Source: an uncultured Caryophanales bacterium
Lineage (GTDB): Bacteria; Bacillota_I; Bacilli_A; RFN20; CAG-826
Reading direction: 5' to 3'
Assembly (NCBI GenBank): GCA_946409515.1
Contig: CAMJWS010000002.1
Coordinates: 140,506 to 204,505 of the forward strand
DNA length: 64,000 nucleotides
The notes under the pieces are model-generated. The model saw nothing but the letters and a program-made list of their open reading frames with translations. It was not told the origin of the DNA and made no database searches. This document shows, piece after piece, positions 7,288 through 16,743 of this stretch. How positions within the stretch are numbered: the first letter of the stretch is position 1; every line of letters begins with the position of its first letter. The position numbers were made by a program, and so were the translations under genes.

Positions 7288-9108
7288 TTATTTATTGCTT
7301 TTCTTGTAAGCTTTCGCGCCTTTTTTCGCTGCTTTTAGCATCTTCTTTCTAGTCTTCTTGCTGCCTTTAACAAAGATGACAATTAAGATGATAAGCACTA
7401 AGACACCAACGCCCACTGCGATATAGATATAAAGCATCGGAATAGGTGCTTTAGCGATATTAATCTTATAAGAAGTAGAGATATCTTGATAAGTAACAGT
7501 GACTGTTTGTTCACCTTCTTTATTCATATCAGGTTTACTGACAGTAAAACCAGTTGTAACTTCTTCACTTGTACCGTTTTTATAGTTAACTTTGACTTTT
7601 AATCCTTCAGTGGAGAATTCATCACCCACTTTGAATTCAGTTTTCATACCTGAAACAGAAATGCTTTCAATGATTAAGTCATTGACAGTTACACTGATTG
7701 TTTTATTAATTAAGTCACCACCAGTATAAGCTGAAGCACGGATTGTGGTTGTGCCGTTTTTTAAAGCAGTTACTGTCACTTCTTCATCGTTTAATGTGCT
7801 TGTTTTATCAATACTAACCACACTATTATCATCGACTGACCAAGCGATATCAGCATCAGCGTTCTTACCTGAGACTTTAGTTGTTTCACCCACTGAAAAT
7901 TTGATATCTTCAACGGAGACTTCAAATGTATCGCCAGCTTGACCAATGACATCAGTAGCAGGTTTAGCTGCACCTTTAGGTGTCGCATCATAACCTGTGC
8001 CATCATAATTAGCTGTGCCCCAGATATATTCCGCCCATTCTGGGAAATCGATGAATGGGTTTCTATTATTTGTGTAGTTCTTATAAAGAAGATTGTTTCT
8101 ATGGGCTTCGTATTCATCAACTGGATCAAGTTTATTCCAGGCTAATAAGTCGCTTAATAAACCCATGGAAAATGGATTGTCATAGGATGATGTCCCTGTC
8201 CTATTGTTTTCGCTTAGATTATTAGCTAACACAAGGTTTGGATTATCAGCGTCAAAGCCTTCTGTTTCACCAGCATAGTTGTTGTATCTAGCCACCATAT
8301 AGAAGATAGCTCTAGCGATATCGCCTTTATCACAGTCTTGTGGTTCAAAGACTGTTTCAGTAGAAGAACTCAATGTTCTTGACTTGCCAGTTAGATTACC
8401 ATAAGCGGTTTGGTACTTAGTACCAGCGTCACTATATGATTTATTTTTATCTACAAAAGCAAAGAAATAGTTACTGTGTTCATGGTTAGCCCAACCATTA
8501 CCAGCCCATAAGTGCATTGGGTCACCTCTTGCACCCCCACTGGAATTTGTATCATCATCAAAACCATGTGATTTAGCCCAAATATGCTCTCTATTTATGC
8601 CCCAAGCATCTTGATTGTGATCATCCCACGCTGTTGTTTGGTTATCTAATTCTCTATTGATGTATAAAGCATGGATATATGGATTATTTTTACTATTAGA
8701 AGCGCTATCACCATATTGATAGCCTGTAATCTTATTAGTTACAGGATCATATGTACCATATGTAGTCGAACTGGCAGGAGATTTTTCCCAGTCACGGTCA
8801 GTAATTTCATACATTTTCCAAATCTTTTTATCATTGTTGTATGCATAGTATTTTTGGCCATTGGAAATGATAGGCTTTAAATTCTTAAGGAGGTTAGTGC
8901 CTTGTCTTTCACCTTCGCCAAGCGAATTAAGACCAGCATAATAACTTCTGATTTCATCATCGCTGCAATCGTTTAAATCAATTGTAGTAGCCAAAGAAGA
9001 AACTGTGTACGCCGATACTTCTTGATAGCTCTTGTTTTGGAAAATAACAAGGGCACTAGCAAGAGATAAAACAGATACCGCTAAAGCGGGCATGATATAT
9101 TTCTTCAT
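7288..9108 (-). CDS. Surface-anchored endonuclease I family nuclease with Ig-like domains
   Basis: This 606-residue protein starts with a signal peptide (about 1-33). The nuclease domain (about 60-365) has NREHIWAKSHG (beta-beta-alpha metal motif, residues 172-182), the following MHLWAGNGWANHEHSNYFF region, and the family's C-terminal WNKLDPVDEYEAHRNN and NRNPFIDFPEWAEYIW. Two Ig-like domains follow: one Big_2-like (about 390-475) and one group-3-like with VGDEFSTEGLKVKVNYKNG (about 480-555). A transmembrane helix (about 558-581) and a lysine-rich tail end the protein, so the enzyme faces outward and stays on the membrane. A GGAGG site precedes the ATG. It probably degrades extracellular DNA or RNA for nucleotide scavenging. 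Confidence 0.88.
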   Translation of the reverse strand: MKKYIMPALAVSVLSLASALVIFQNKSYQEVSAYTVSSLATTIDLNDCSDDEIRSYYAGLNSLGEGERQGTNLLKNLKPIISNGQKYYAYNNDKKIWKMYEITDRDWEKSPASSTTYGTYDPVTNKITGYQYGDSASNSKNNPYIHALYINRELDNQTTAWDDHNQDAWGINREHIWAKSHGFDDDTNSSGGARGDPMHLWAGNGWANHEHSNYFFAFVDKNKSYSDAGTKYQTAYGNLTGKSRTLSSSTETVFEPQDCDKGDIARAIFYMVARYNNYAGETEGFDADNPNLVLANNLSENNRTGTSSYDNPFSMGLLSDLLAWNKLDPVDEYEAHRNNLLYKNYTNNRNPFIDFPEWAEYIWGTANYDGTGYDATPKGAAKPATDVIGQAGDTFEVSVEDIKFSVGETTKVSGKNADADIAWSVDDNSVVSIDKTSTLNDEEVTVTALKNGTTTIRASAYTGGDLINKTISVTVNDLIIESISVSGMKTEFKVGDEFSTEGLKVKVNYKNGTSEEVTTGFTVSKPDMNKEGEQTVTVTYQDISTSYKINIAKAPIPMLYIYIAVGVGVLVLIILIVIFVKGSKKTRKKMLKAAKKGAKAYKKSNK

Positions 9109-9185
9109 AGTTATACCTCCATGAATTTAATGTTATTTTTATTGTCGCATAAAAGCATGTATACGCGCACCACTTTTTTAGAAAA

Positions 9186-9208
9186 AGAAAACCACCGAAA
9201 GGGTGGCT
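9186..9208 (-). terminator. Terminator of clpB
   Basis: A CCACC-loop-GGTGG stem with an extra G-U pair is followed by a T-rich tract on the minus strand, just after the clpB stop. Confidence 0.7.
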
Positions 9209-9216
9209 TCCCAGGA

Positions 9217-11331
9217 TTAAACTTGTTTGACTATGACTTCTTGGCCGTTATAATCAACTGAGTATTTGTGTTTGGTGTCAACCTCTTGTGAAATAATCTT
9301 ATTCGCAATAATGGTCTCCACTTTATTCTGGATGAATCTCTTAATCGGTCTCGCACCATAGATTGGTGAATAAGCACTATCGAGGATCCAACTCTTTAAA
9401 GCGTCAGAGAATTCGAACGAATAATAAGATTCTTTTAATCTATCATTGAGATTGTTAAGCATCTTATCAACAATCTTAGATTGAGTCTCTTTAGATAATG
9501 GGGAGAAGTACACTATTTCATCGATACGATTTAAGAACTCAGGCTTAAAGGTTTGATGTAATAATCCTTCCACTTTATCTCTTTCATTATTGAGGAGATA
9601 TTCACTACCTAAATTACTAGTCATGATGATAATCGTATTCTTGAAGTCCACGACCCTTCCTTGACTATCGGTAAGTCTCCCATCATCTAACATTTGTAGT
9701 AACAAATTAAAGACTTCAGGATGAGCTTTTTCGATTTCATCGAATAAGACGATAGAATAAGGATTTCTTCTTACCTTCTCAGTAAGCTGTCCACCTTCTT
9801 CATATCCGACATATCCTGGAGGGGCACCAATAAGACGAGAAGTGCTATATTTCTCCATATATTCACTCATATCGATACGGATGATATGACTCTCCGAATC
9901 GAACAAGGATTCCGCCAAAGCACGAGCGACTTCGGTTTTACCCACACCAGTAGGACCTAAGAACAAGAAACTACCAATGGGTCGATTGCTATCTTTAATC
10001 CCCGCTCTCTGACGGAGAATCGCATCGCTAACTAAAGTTAAAGCTTCTTCTTGACCGATTACTCTCTTCGATAAAGTCTTCTTTAAATCGAGAACTTTCT
10101 CTCTATCGCCTTTTTCAATCTTGCTGAGAGGGATGTTGGTCATACGAGAGATAATCTTCGCGATTTGTTCTTCATCCACGACTTCGGATAAGAGTTTCTT
10201 CTCGCTTTGAGAATTATCGTTCTCTTTTAATTTCTTCTCTAATTCTGGGATGGTCTTATATTGTAATTCACCCGCTTTTTCGTATTCGGAATGACTTAAA
10301 GCGACATCCAAATCAAACTTCGCTTTTTCGAGTTTCTCTTTAATGTCTTTAACTTTGAGAATTTCATCTTTCTCTTGTTTCCATCTCTTCTTGAGTTCGT
10401 TATCTTTCTCATTAAGAGAAGAGAGTTCTTTTTCGACATCCGCGAGTCTCTTCTTGCTCGCTTCATCACTCTCCTTCTTTAAAGCAGCCTTTTCAATCTC
10501 TAATTGCCTAATCTTTCTCTCTAATTCATCGAGTTCGCTAGGCATAGAGGCGAGTTCCACTTTGATGGAAGCACAAGCTTCATCCACTAAGTCGATAGCT
10601 TTATCAGGAAGGAAACGAGATGTTAAATAACGATTGGATAAACTTGCCGCGGCGATTAAAGCATTATCGGTAATCTTCACACCATGGAATGATTCGAACC
10701 TATTCTTTAATCCTCTTAATATAGAAATAGTATCTTCCACAGTCGGTTCATTGATAAGAACGGGTTGGAATCTTCTTTCTAGAGCGCGGTCCTTTTCAAT
10801 ATATTCACGATATTCTTTTAATGTCGTCGCCCCGATACAATCGATTTCTCCTCTCGCAAGCATCGGTTTGAGCATGTTAGAAGCATCGAGGGCACCATCC
10901 GCTCGACCAGCGCCGACAATGAGGTGGATCTCATCGATAAAGAGAATGATTTTGCCTTCGCTTTCCTTAATTTTATTAAGGACTGCTTTTAATCTCTCTT
11001 CAAATTCACCACGGTATTTTGCACCCGCTACTAATGCGCCCATATCTAATTCATAAATAGTTTTATCCTTAAGTATGGTCGGCACATCATCTTTGACGAT
11101 ACGTTCCGCAAGACCTTCAAGTATTGCGGTTTTACCAACGCCAGGTTCACCTAAAAGAATGACGTTGTTTTTAGTTTTTCTGGCTAATATTTCAATGATT
11201 TTTCTAATTTCCTCATCACGACCGATGACGGGATCAATTTTCCCTTTCTTAACTTCTTCGTTAATGTTACGGCCAAATTTTTGAAGGACATCTTTATCAT
11301 TTTCATAGTCAGGCATTTGTTCCATTTGCAT
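9217..11331 (-). CDS. clpB: ClpB-type disaggregase lacking the N-terminal domain
   Basis: This 704-residue Hsp100 ATPase has its first AAA+ module with GEPGVGKT at 61-68 and ILFIDEIH. A long coiled-coil middle domain (about 265-395) with [16 protein letters not shown] identifies ClpB rather than ClpC. The second AAA+ module has [16 protein letters not shown] and [12 protein letters not shown]. The usual N-terminal substrate domain of about 140 residues is absent, as known in mycoplasma ClpB. The start is fixed by AAGGAGGATTAATTTATG. A CIRCE operator lies 40 bases upstream, so HrcA should repress it until heat stress. With DnaK it would rescue aggregated proteins in the cytoplasm; dnaK is not in this window. 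Confidence 0.95.
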   Translation of the reverse strand: MQMEQMPDYENDKDVLQKFGRNINEEVKKGKIDPVIGRDEEIRKIIEILARKTKNNVILLGEPGVGKTAILEGLAERIVKDDVPTILKDKTIYELDMGALVAGAKYRGEFEERLKAVLNKIKESEGKIILFIDEIHLIVGAGRADGALDASNMLKPMLARGEIDCIGATTLKEYREYIEKDRALERRFQPVLINEPTVEDTISILRGLKNRFESFHGVKITDNALIAAASLSNRYLTSRFLPDKAIDLVDEACASIKVELASMPSELDELERKIRQLEIEKAALKKESDEASKKRLADVEKELSSLNEKDNELKKRWKQEKDEILKVKDIKEKLEKAKFDLDVALSHSEYEKAGELQYKTIPELEKKLKENDNSQSEKKLLSEVVDEEQIAKIISRMTNIPLSKIEKGDREKVLDLKKTLSKRVIGQEEALTLVSDAILRQRAGIKDSNRPIGSFLFLGPTGVGKTEVARALAESLFDSESHIIRIDMSEYMEKYSTSRLIGAPPGYVGYEEGGQLTEKVRRNPYSIVLFDEIEKAHPEVFNLLLQMLDDGRLTDSQGRVVDFKNTIIIMTSNLGSEYLLNNERDKVEGLLHQTFKPEFLNRIDEIVYFSPLSKETQSKIVDKMLNNLNDRLKESYYSFEFSDALKSWILDSAYSPIYGARPIKRFIQNKVETIIANKIISQEVDTKHKYSVDYNGQEVIVKQV

Positions 11332-11356
11332 AAATTAATCCTCCTTTTATAACTCT

Positions 11357-11362
11357 ATTGTA
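11357..11362 (-). promoter_or_regulatory. -10 element of the clpB promoter
   Basis: TACAAT preceded by TGC (extended -10) lies between CIRCE and the clpB ribosome site. The -35 would fall inside the CIRCE operator, which explains repression. Confidence 0.6.
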
Positions 11363-11370
11363 GCACAAAA

Positions 11371-11397
11371 TTAGCACTCGTTAAGTGAGAGTGCTAA
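11371..11397 (-). promoter_or_regulatory. CIRCE operator (HrcA binding site)
   Basis: TTAGCACTC, a 9-base spacer and GAGTGCTAA match the consensus CIRCE without mismatch. It lies directly upstream of clpB. HrcA is not encoded in the window. Confidence 0.97.
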
Positions 11398-11528
11398 AAA
11401 TTTTATTAATAACTTTGTTATTACTTTTTTGCATTTTATCTTAAAACACACTTTTTATGTCCAAAAGCTTTGCAGTGAATAAGCTCTAAAAATAAGGTAA
11501 ATCAAATGATAAACAACTAATAAATAAG

Positions 11529-11550
11529 AAAAACAGCCCCTTAGGACTGT
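11529..11550 (-). terminator. Terminator after tRNA-Arg
   Basis: ACAGTCC-loop-GGGGCTGT, a stem with a G-U pair that forms only on the minus strand, is followed by a T-rich run. It lies 12 bases past the tRNA 3' end. Confidence 0.75.
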
Positions 11551-11561
11551 ATTTTTCTTAA

Positions 11562-11638
11562 TGGCACGCTTGAAGCGACTCGAACGCTTGACCCACAGCT
11601 TAGAAGGCTGTTGCTCTATCCAACTGAGCTACAAGCGC
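11562..11638 (-). tRNA. tRNA-Arg (anticodon UCU)
   Basis: The minus strand folds as a full cloverleaf. The acceptor GCGCTTG pairs with CAAGCGT (last pair G-U), the D arm has AGCTCAGTTGGATAGAGC, the anticodon stem is ACAGC/GCTGT with loop CTTCTAA (anticodon TCT), and the T arm is AAGCG-TTCGAGT-CGCTT. CCA is encoded. It reads AGA codons, which are common in these genes. It lies 48 bases after uvrC, may be partly co-transcribed with it, and ends at a terminator. Confidence 0.97.
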
Positions 11639-11686
11639 ATGTCAGCGATAATTATATTAAATAATTCTCAGATTGTTTGCAAGTAA

Positions 11687-13438
11687 TTAATAACGAAGTT
11701 TCATATAGAGGGCTTCCGCTACTTCTTTAGGAAGAAGTTGGCTTAACTCTTCGATTGTGGCTTCTTTTAATAAAGTGATATCTGGATAGGCTTTATTGAT
11801 TAACTCTTTACGCTTATCACCTAGGCCTTTGATATCATCAAGGATTGAAGAAGTCATTTTCTTATTTCTTAATGATTGATGGAAAGTAATCGCAAAGCGA
11901 TGGACTTCATCTTGCATTCTGGTAAGCATGAAGAAAATATTCTTATTTTCGATATCATAGACATTGCCGTTTATATCCATTAATCCTGCGGTTTGGTGTT
12001 TATTATTTTTCACTAAGCCAAAGAGATTAATAGAAACTTCCGCCTTCTTAAGGGCAGTGTCCGCGGCTTTGATTTGATTAAGGCCACCATCAACGAGGAT
12101 TAAATCTGGTAAATCTTTACCTTCGTCTTTTAGACGTTTATACCTTCTATAGACAATTTCTTCCATAGACTTAAGGTCATCTCTCGCCTCATCATGTTCG
12201 ATATGATATTTGCGGTATAACTTCTTCGCGGGTTCACCGTTAATAAAGACAACTGCGGCGCCTACTGGGCTAGAGCCTTGTAAGTGTGAGTTATCGAATA
12301 GTTCGATTCTATAAGGTGTATCAATATGGATGATTTGACCAAGTTCCTCTAAGAGGGCTAATTTATCACTATCTAGTTTACTAGATAAGAAGTATTCATC
12401 TAAAGCGTTATTCGCGTTTTGTTTCGCGGTTAGGATTAAATCATGAATCTTCCCTTTAGTGACACTATAGACGGTTGGATCAATTAAATCACTTAATAAG
12501 TCCACGACTGTTTCATTATTAATGACTACTTCTTGTGGGAGAGGAACATTTTGATAGAACTGTAAGATTAAATCGGCGACTTGTTCTTCGTTATTATCAA
12601 ACTCTTCGACGATATAAACTTTTTTATCCAAAAGAGTGCCTCTACGGAACAGAAGAACCGCTAACGATAAATAACCCTCTCTACTGGAGAACGCGAAAAT
12701 ATCGCGGTCTTTTTTATCGTTATTCTCCATATTCTGTGGAATATTGATGTGGTTAATCGCTTCTAAAGTGTTCTTATAGTCATTCGCAGATTCATAGTCC
12801 ATTTTCTCACTCGCGGCCATCATCTTACTTGTGAGTTCTCTTTTGACATCCGTATTATTACCACGCATAAAGGATTTGACCTTTTCGCGTAGGTCATCTT
12901 CAACTTCTTTAGAAATATCATTGATACAAGGGGCTAAGCATTGTCCGAGATGATAATATAGACAAGCGGTATTAGGAATCTTATTACATTTCCTTAAAGG
13001 AAAGATTTTATTTAATAAGTCGATAGTCTCATACGCACTTATGCTTCTAGGAAATGGACCAAAATAATCATATTTCTTATCTTTAGTGTTTCTTTTGATT
13101 TGTAAGTATGGATAGCCATCTTTTCTTAAAGCGATATATGGGTAATGGCTACCATCCTTTAATAAAATATTAAATTTAGGATAATGCGTTTGGATAAGGT
13201 TCATCTCAAGGATGAGCGCTTCTTTTTCATTATTGGTGATAATTGTTTCAAAATATTCCGCTTCAAAGGCCATCTTTGCGACTTTACCCACTTGTGGTCT
13301 TAAGAAATATTGAGATACTCTTTTATATAAGTCTTTAGCCTTACCGATATAGATGATTTTATCATCTTTATCATGCATTAAATACACGCCTGGTAGGTGT
13401 TTTAAATTACTAATACATGACTTGATTCTTTCTTTCAT
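11687..13438 (-). CDS. uvrC: UvrABC system protein C
   Basis: This is a 583-residue excision nuclease subunit. The N-terminal GIY-YIG domain (GVYLMHDKDDKIIYIGKAKD, about 15-35) makes the 3' incision. A cysteine-containing region (KCNKIPNTACLYYHLGQCLAPC), a UVR motif around residue 205, the RNase H-like 5' nuclease domain with ELFDNSHLQGSSPVGAAVVF and LPDLILVDGGLNQI, and C-terminal helix-hairpin-helix motifs follow. The start MKERIK at 13438 is chosen because it overlaps the mutS2 stop as TAATG and fits the family. Longer in-frame starts lie inside mutS2. It acts with UvrA and UvrB, not in this window. Confidence 0.95.
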   Translation of the reverse strand: MKERIKSCISNLKHLPGVYLMHDKDDKIIYIGKAKDLYKRVSQYFLRPQVGKVAKMAFEAEYFETIITNNEKEALILEMNLIQTHYPKFNILLKDGSHYPYIALRKDGYPYLQIKRNTKDKKYDYFGPFPRSISAYETIDLLNKIFPLRKCNKIPNTACLYYHLGQCLAPCINDISKEVEDDLREKVKSFMRGNNTDVKRELTSKMMAASEKMDYESANDYKNTLEAINHINIPQNMENNDKKDRDIFAFSSREGYLSLAVLLFRRGTLLDKKVYIVEEFDNNEEQVADLILQFYQNVPLPQEVVINNETVVDLLSDLIDPTVYSVTKGKIHDLILTAKQNANNALDEYFLSSKLDSDKLALLEELGQIIHIDTPYRIELFDNSHLQGSSPVGAAVVFINGEPAKKLYRKYHIEHDEARDDLKSMEEIVYRRYKRLKDEGKDLPDLILVDGGLNQIKAADTALKKAEVSINLFGLVKNNKHQTAGLMDINGNVYDIENKNIFFMLTRMQDEVHRFAITFHQSLRNKKMTSSILDDIKGLGDKRKELINKAYPDITLLKEATIEELSQLLPKEVAEALYMKLRY

Positions 13439-15741
13439 TATTTGAAGAGCACGACTGTGCAACCTCCACCACCTTCATGTTCACCGCCCGGACGATGAGT
13501 TAAGTCTTTTTGCGTATCTAAATAGCTTCTAGTCATATTGCGAAGTGCGCCACTACCAAAGCCGTGGATAATACGGACTTGTGATAAATGTTTTAAACGA
13601 CAGTTATCTAAATATTTAATTAAAGCGTTCTTGGCTTCTTCAACACGCATACCAATGAGGTTCAATTCAATACCCACTTTAGTGTTGATCGCTAAATCGT
13701 AGTTAGTTTTCTTTACTTTAGATGTACCAACTTTAGGTTGAGCGACTTTATGTAATTTATTTTTATCAACGTCAAAGGCTAAGCCACCATCACTGACGAT
13801 ATGGGCTTTATTACCTTTCATACGCATAACGCGACCATAGATGTTCATACTTGGGATAGATACATAATCGTTAATTGCGATATCTTCGTTATAGACGACT
13901 TCTTCTTCCTTTTCTTCTAACTCTTCAAGTTCTTTTTTGAGTTCAATCACTTCGTGAACGCGCATATCAGAGTTATGCATCTTAGAGATGATATCAGAGA
14001 TTTCTTTTTTAGCGTTTTCAATGAGTTCCGCTTTTTCTTCTTTGACATCCTTAAGCATGTTTTCTTTACGATTCTCAAAGAGTTCTTCCTCATTAGCAAG
14101 TTTCTTTTCGCGCTTTTCTAGTTCAATTTGTTTTCTATCTAATTCATCTTGTAACTTATTAGCCTCTTCTACTTTCTTTTGAAGAATGTCGAGGAGTTCA
14201 CCAACATCGTTAGTCTCGTGGCTCTTTAAGAATTCATGGGCTTTAGTGATGATATCTTTATCAATGCCATAGCGAGATGCGACCTCTAAAGCATAGCTTT
14301 TACCAGGAACACCTTGTTTAAAGCGATATGTTGGAGAGAGATTCTCTTCATCAAAGATCATTGATGCATTAGCGATATTCTTGCTTAAGAAAGCATATTC
14401 TTTCATCGCCGCAAAGTGAGAGGAAATCATCGCTAAAGCATGTTTGTTTTCTAAGTATTTGGTTACTTCAACCGCGAGAGCTTCACCTTCTTTAGGGTCA
14501 GTGCCTGTACCAAGTTCGTCAAGTAAGACTAGGTCTTTGCCGCCGACAGCGTGGATAATTTCTCCAATTTGAGAAATATGTGCGGAGAAGGTTGATAAAT
14601 TATCAGATAACGATTGATTATCACCAATATCTATGAAGATATGTTTAAAATAACCGACTTTACCTTTTCTGACTGGCAAGGCTAAGCCTGATTGATGCAT
14701 CAAAGTTAATAGACCCACTGTTTTTAAAGAAACAGTTTTACCACCAGCGTTAGGGCCAGAGATAATAATGATTGGTTCGTTTTCATTTAATTCAAAAGAA
14801 TTAGCAACCACTTTTCTAGGATCAATAAGAGGATGTCTTGCGGATTCTAATATGATTTCTTGTTTATCACTACATTCCGCTATATCAGCATTTATTTCAT
14901 TACCATATAAGGCTTTCGCACTTAGGAAGTCTAATTTCGCAATAATCTTGTTATTAGTGATGATTTCTCCTTCTTGAAGGAGCACTAAAGCGGTTAAAGC
15001 TTTTAAGATTCTTCTTATTTCTTCGTTTTCTTGCACTTTTAAAGCGGTGATTTCGTTATTAATTTGAACGATTTCTAAAGGTTCAATGAAAGTGGTATTA
15101 CCACTATCGGAGACATCATAGACGATACCGTTAACTTTACTCTTATCAACAGTCTTAACTGGTAAAACAAAATGGCCATCACGAATGGTGATATTATCAT
15201 CGTTTAAGTATTTGCCATATGAGAAGGCTAAAGAGGCAATCTTACTTTGTAAGTTTGCTTCCGCTTTCTTTAGTGATTTTCTAATTTGATTTAAATCAGG
15301 AGAAGCATTATCTGCGACCGTTAATGAATTAGTGATAACTCGATGGATTTCTTTTTCTAAGTTAGATAAATCAATAAAGCCTTCAGTCATTTGACTAACG
15401 CGAGGATATAAAGAATCTATTTTCTTAAGAAAAGCAGAGATTTTACCAATAGTTAAAACATCTTCTGCGATTAAAGATAAATCACGAGGTGTTAATAAGC
15501 CTGTTTTCTTCGCTAAATCTATAAGCACTAGAGCATTCGCGGAATTATGGATTGGTAAAGGGCCAAATCTGACAATGATTGAACTGATTTCTCTAAGATC
15601 CTCTAAAGCATTTTTGACTTCATTAGAAGATTCATACATCTTTAGTTCATCAATATAGACTTTGGCTAATTCCGTTTTAGCGTATTCTAATAAATGTTCT
15701 TTAATTCTATTAAACTCAAATGTTTCGTAAATGTTTTGCAT
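13438..15741 (-). CDS. mutS2: Endonuclease MutS2
   Basis: This 767-residue protein has an N-terminal MutS core and clamp (about 1-310), an ATPase domain with ISGPNAGGKTVSLKTVGLL (Walker A, about 330), DELGTGTDPKEGEALA (Walker B and signature), a long coiled coil (about 505-610) and a C-terminal Smr nuclease domain (DLIGMRVEEAKN, VRIIHGFGSGALR). Family members act on recombination intermediates and, in Bacillus, on collided ribosomes. It is co-transcribed with uvrC through TAATG. No Shine-Dalgarno site is present. TACAAT lies exactly 6 bases before the ATG, and TTGTGT-16-TATAAT lies just upstream, so the mRNA would have little or no leader. Confidence 0.95.
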   Translation of the reverse strand: MQNIYETFEFNRIKEHLLEYAKTELAKVYIDELKMYESSNEVKNALEDLREISSIIVRFGPLPIHNSANALVLIDLAKKTGLLTPRDLSLIAEDVLTIGKISAFLKKIDSLYPRVSQMTEGFIDLSNLEKEIHRVITNSLTVADNASPDLNQIRKSLKKAEANLQSKIASLAFSYGKYLNDDNITIRDGHFVLPVKTVDKSKVNGIVYDVSDSGNTTFIEPLEIVQINNEITALKVQENEEIRRILKALTALVLLQEGEIITNNKIIAKLDFLSAKALYGNEINADIAECSDKQEIILESARHPLIDPRKVVANSFELNENEPIIIISGPNAGGKTVSLKTVGLLTLMHQSGLALPVRKGKVGYFKHIFIDIGDNQSLSDNLSTFSAHISQIGEIIHAVGGKDLVLLDELGTGTDPKEGEALAVEVTKYLENKHALAMISSHFAAMKEYAFLSKNIANASMIFDEENLSPTYRFKQGVPGKSYALEVASRYGIDKDIITKAHEFLKSHETNDVGELLDILQKKVEEANKLQDELDRKQIELEKREKKLANEEELFENRKENMLKDVKEEKAELIENAKKEISDIISKMHNSDMRVHEVIELKKELEELEEKEEEVVYNEDIAINDYVSIPSMNIYGRVMRMKGNKAHIVSDGGLAFDVDKNKLHKVAQPKVGTSKVKKTNYDLAINTKVGIELNLIGMRVEEAKNALIKYLDNCRLKHLSQVRIIHGFGSGALRNMTRSYLDTQKDLTHRPGGEHEGGGGCTVVLFK

Positions 15742-15803
15742 GCAATTATTGTATCATTATAAAACTTGATTTTATATACACAAAAAAGTGTTATCATTAT
15801 TTT
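15742..15803. promoter_or_regulatory. Divergent promoter region of mutS2 and rnhC, both apparently leaderless
   Basis: Only 62 bases separate the two start codons. Leftward, TTGTGT-16-TATAAT and a second -10 (TACAAT, 6 bases from the ATG) serve mutS2. Rightward, TATCAT lies exactly 6 bases before the rnhC ATG. Neither gene has a Shine-Dalgarno site. The overlapping promoters could compete for polymerase. Confidence 0.55.
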
Positions 15804-16715
15804 ATGAGCAAAGAGATTGTATCATTTCCTATCACTAGTGAAAAAGCTGATGAATTGATGGCTTTTTATTTGTCTTATCAAAAACTAAATAACGGCGAAT
15901 ACATCGTTTTCCAAGCGGATTATTCTGGTGTCATTATTACGATTTATCGTGATAAAAAGAATAAACATAAGGTTGTCTTCTCTGGTGAAGGTGCTTTAAC
16001 TGAGGCTAAGAAATGGAATATCGAAGCGGAAGCAAAAGAGGCTAAAGCCGCGATTAACGGTGGCTGGCTTTGTAAAGATAATCAAATTGGTAGCGACGAA
16101 GTCGGTGTTGGTGATTTCTTGCTTCCTGTTATCGTTGTCGCCGCCTTTGTCCGTGGCAAAGACTTAAAAGAATTAGAATCCTTTGGGGTGAAAGATAGTA
16201 AGAAACTAACTGATGAAAAGATTAGAGAAATCGCCCCACTTTTACTTAAGAAATTCTTCGTTAGTAAACTAGCGCTTCCCAATGAGCACTATAACGAACT
16301 CATTGAACAAGGCGAAAATCTTAATTCTATTAAGGCTAAGATGCACAATAGAGCGTTACTTAATATGTTTAAGAAATTCCCAGACACTAAAAACATCTTC
16401 GTGGATCAATTTGTCGCGGAATCTAAATACTTTGGTTATCTAAATGATCCTAAAGAACAAAAGGTCTTAAATATTACTTTTAAAACTAAAGGTGAATCAT
16501 ATTATCCATGTGTCGCTTTAGCGAGCTGTATTGCTAGATACGCCTTCTTATTAGAAAAAGAAGCCCTAGAAAAGAAATACAAAATGACTTTCCCGTTTGG
16601 GGCGTCTTCTAAGGTCAATGAATTCTCTAAGGAGTTCATTAAGAAATACGGCTTAGAAGAATTCAATAAAATCGCTAAAAAGCACTTCGCTAATTATAAA
16701 GAGGTCGTTGAATAG
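15804..16715 (+). CDS. rnhC: Ribonuclease HIII
   Basis: This 303-residue protein has an N-terminal substrate-binding domain (about 1-80) typical of RNase HIII, then the type 2 RNase H fold with GSDEVGVGDFL (the first Asp-Glu of the active site), FGVKDSKKLTDEKI, NIFVDQFV and ALASCIARYAFL. It removes RNA from RNA-DNA hybrids in the cytoplasm. The start MSKEIV is chosen on family length; an upstream in-frame extension would run into the divergent promoter. No Shine-Dalgarno site is seen, and the -10 is 6 bases from the ATG. It is convergent with rluD, sharing a terminator. Confidence 0.92.
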   Translation: MSKEIVSFPITSEKADELMAFYLSYQKLNNGEYIVFQADYSGVIITIYRDKKNKHKVVFSGEGALTEAKKWNIEAEAKEAKAAINGGWLCKDNQIGSDEVGVGDFLLPVIVVAAFVRGKDLKELESFGVKDSKKLTDEKIREIAPLLLKKFFVSKLALPNEHYNELIEQGENLNSIKAKMHNRALLNMFKKFPDTKNIFVDQFVAESKYFGYLNDPKEQKVLNITFKTKGESYYPCVALASCIARYAFLLEKEALEKKYKMTFPFGASSKVNEFSKEFIKKYGLEEFNKIAKKHFANYKEVVE

Positions 16716-16737
16716 AAAAACCCAGCATTTGCTGGGT
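16716..16737. terminator. Bidirectional terminator between rnhC and rluD
   Basis: ACCCAGC-4 bases-GCTGGGT has a T-rich tail on the right and A5 on the left, so it ends both rnhC and the ileS-lspA-rluD unit. Confidence 0.85.
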
Positions 16738-16743
16738 ATTCTT

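Noticed and set aside
10343-11284. Plus-strand frames opposite clpB
   Set aside because: They are shadows of a strongly conserved gene, with serine/leucine-rich nonsense composition.
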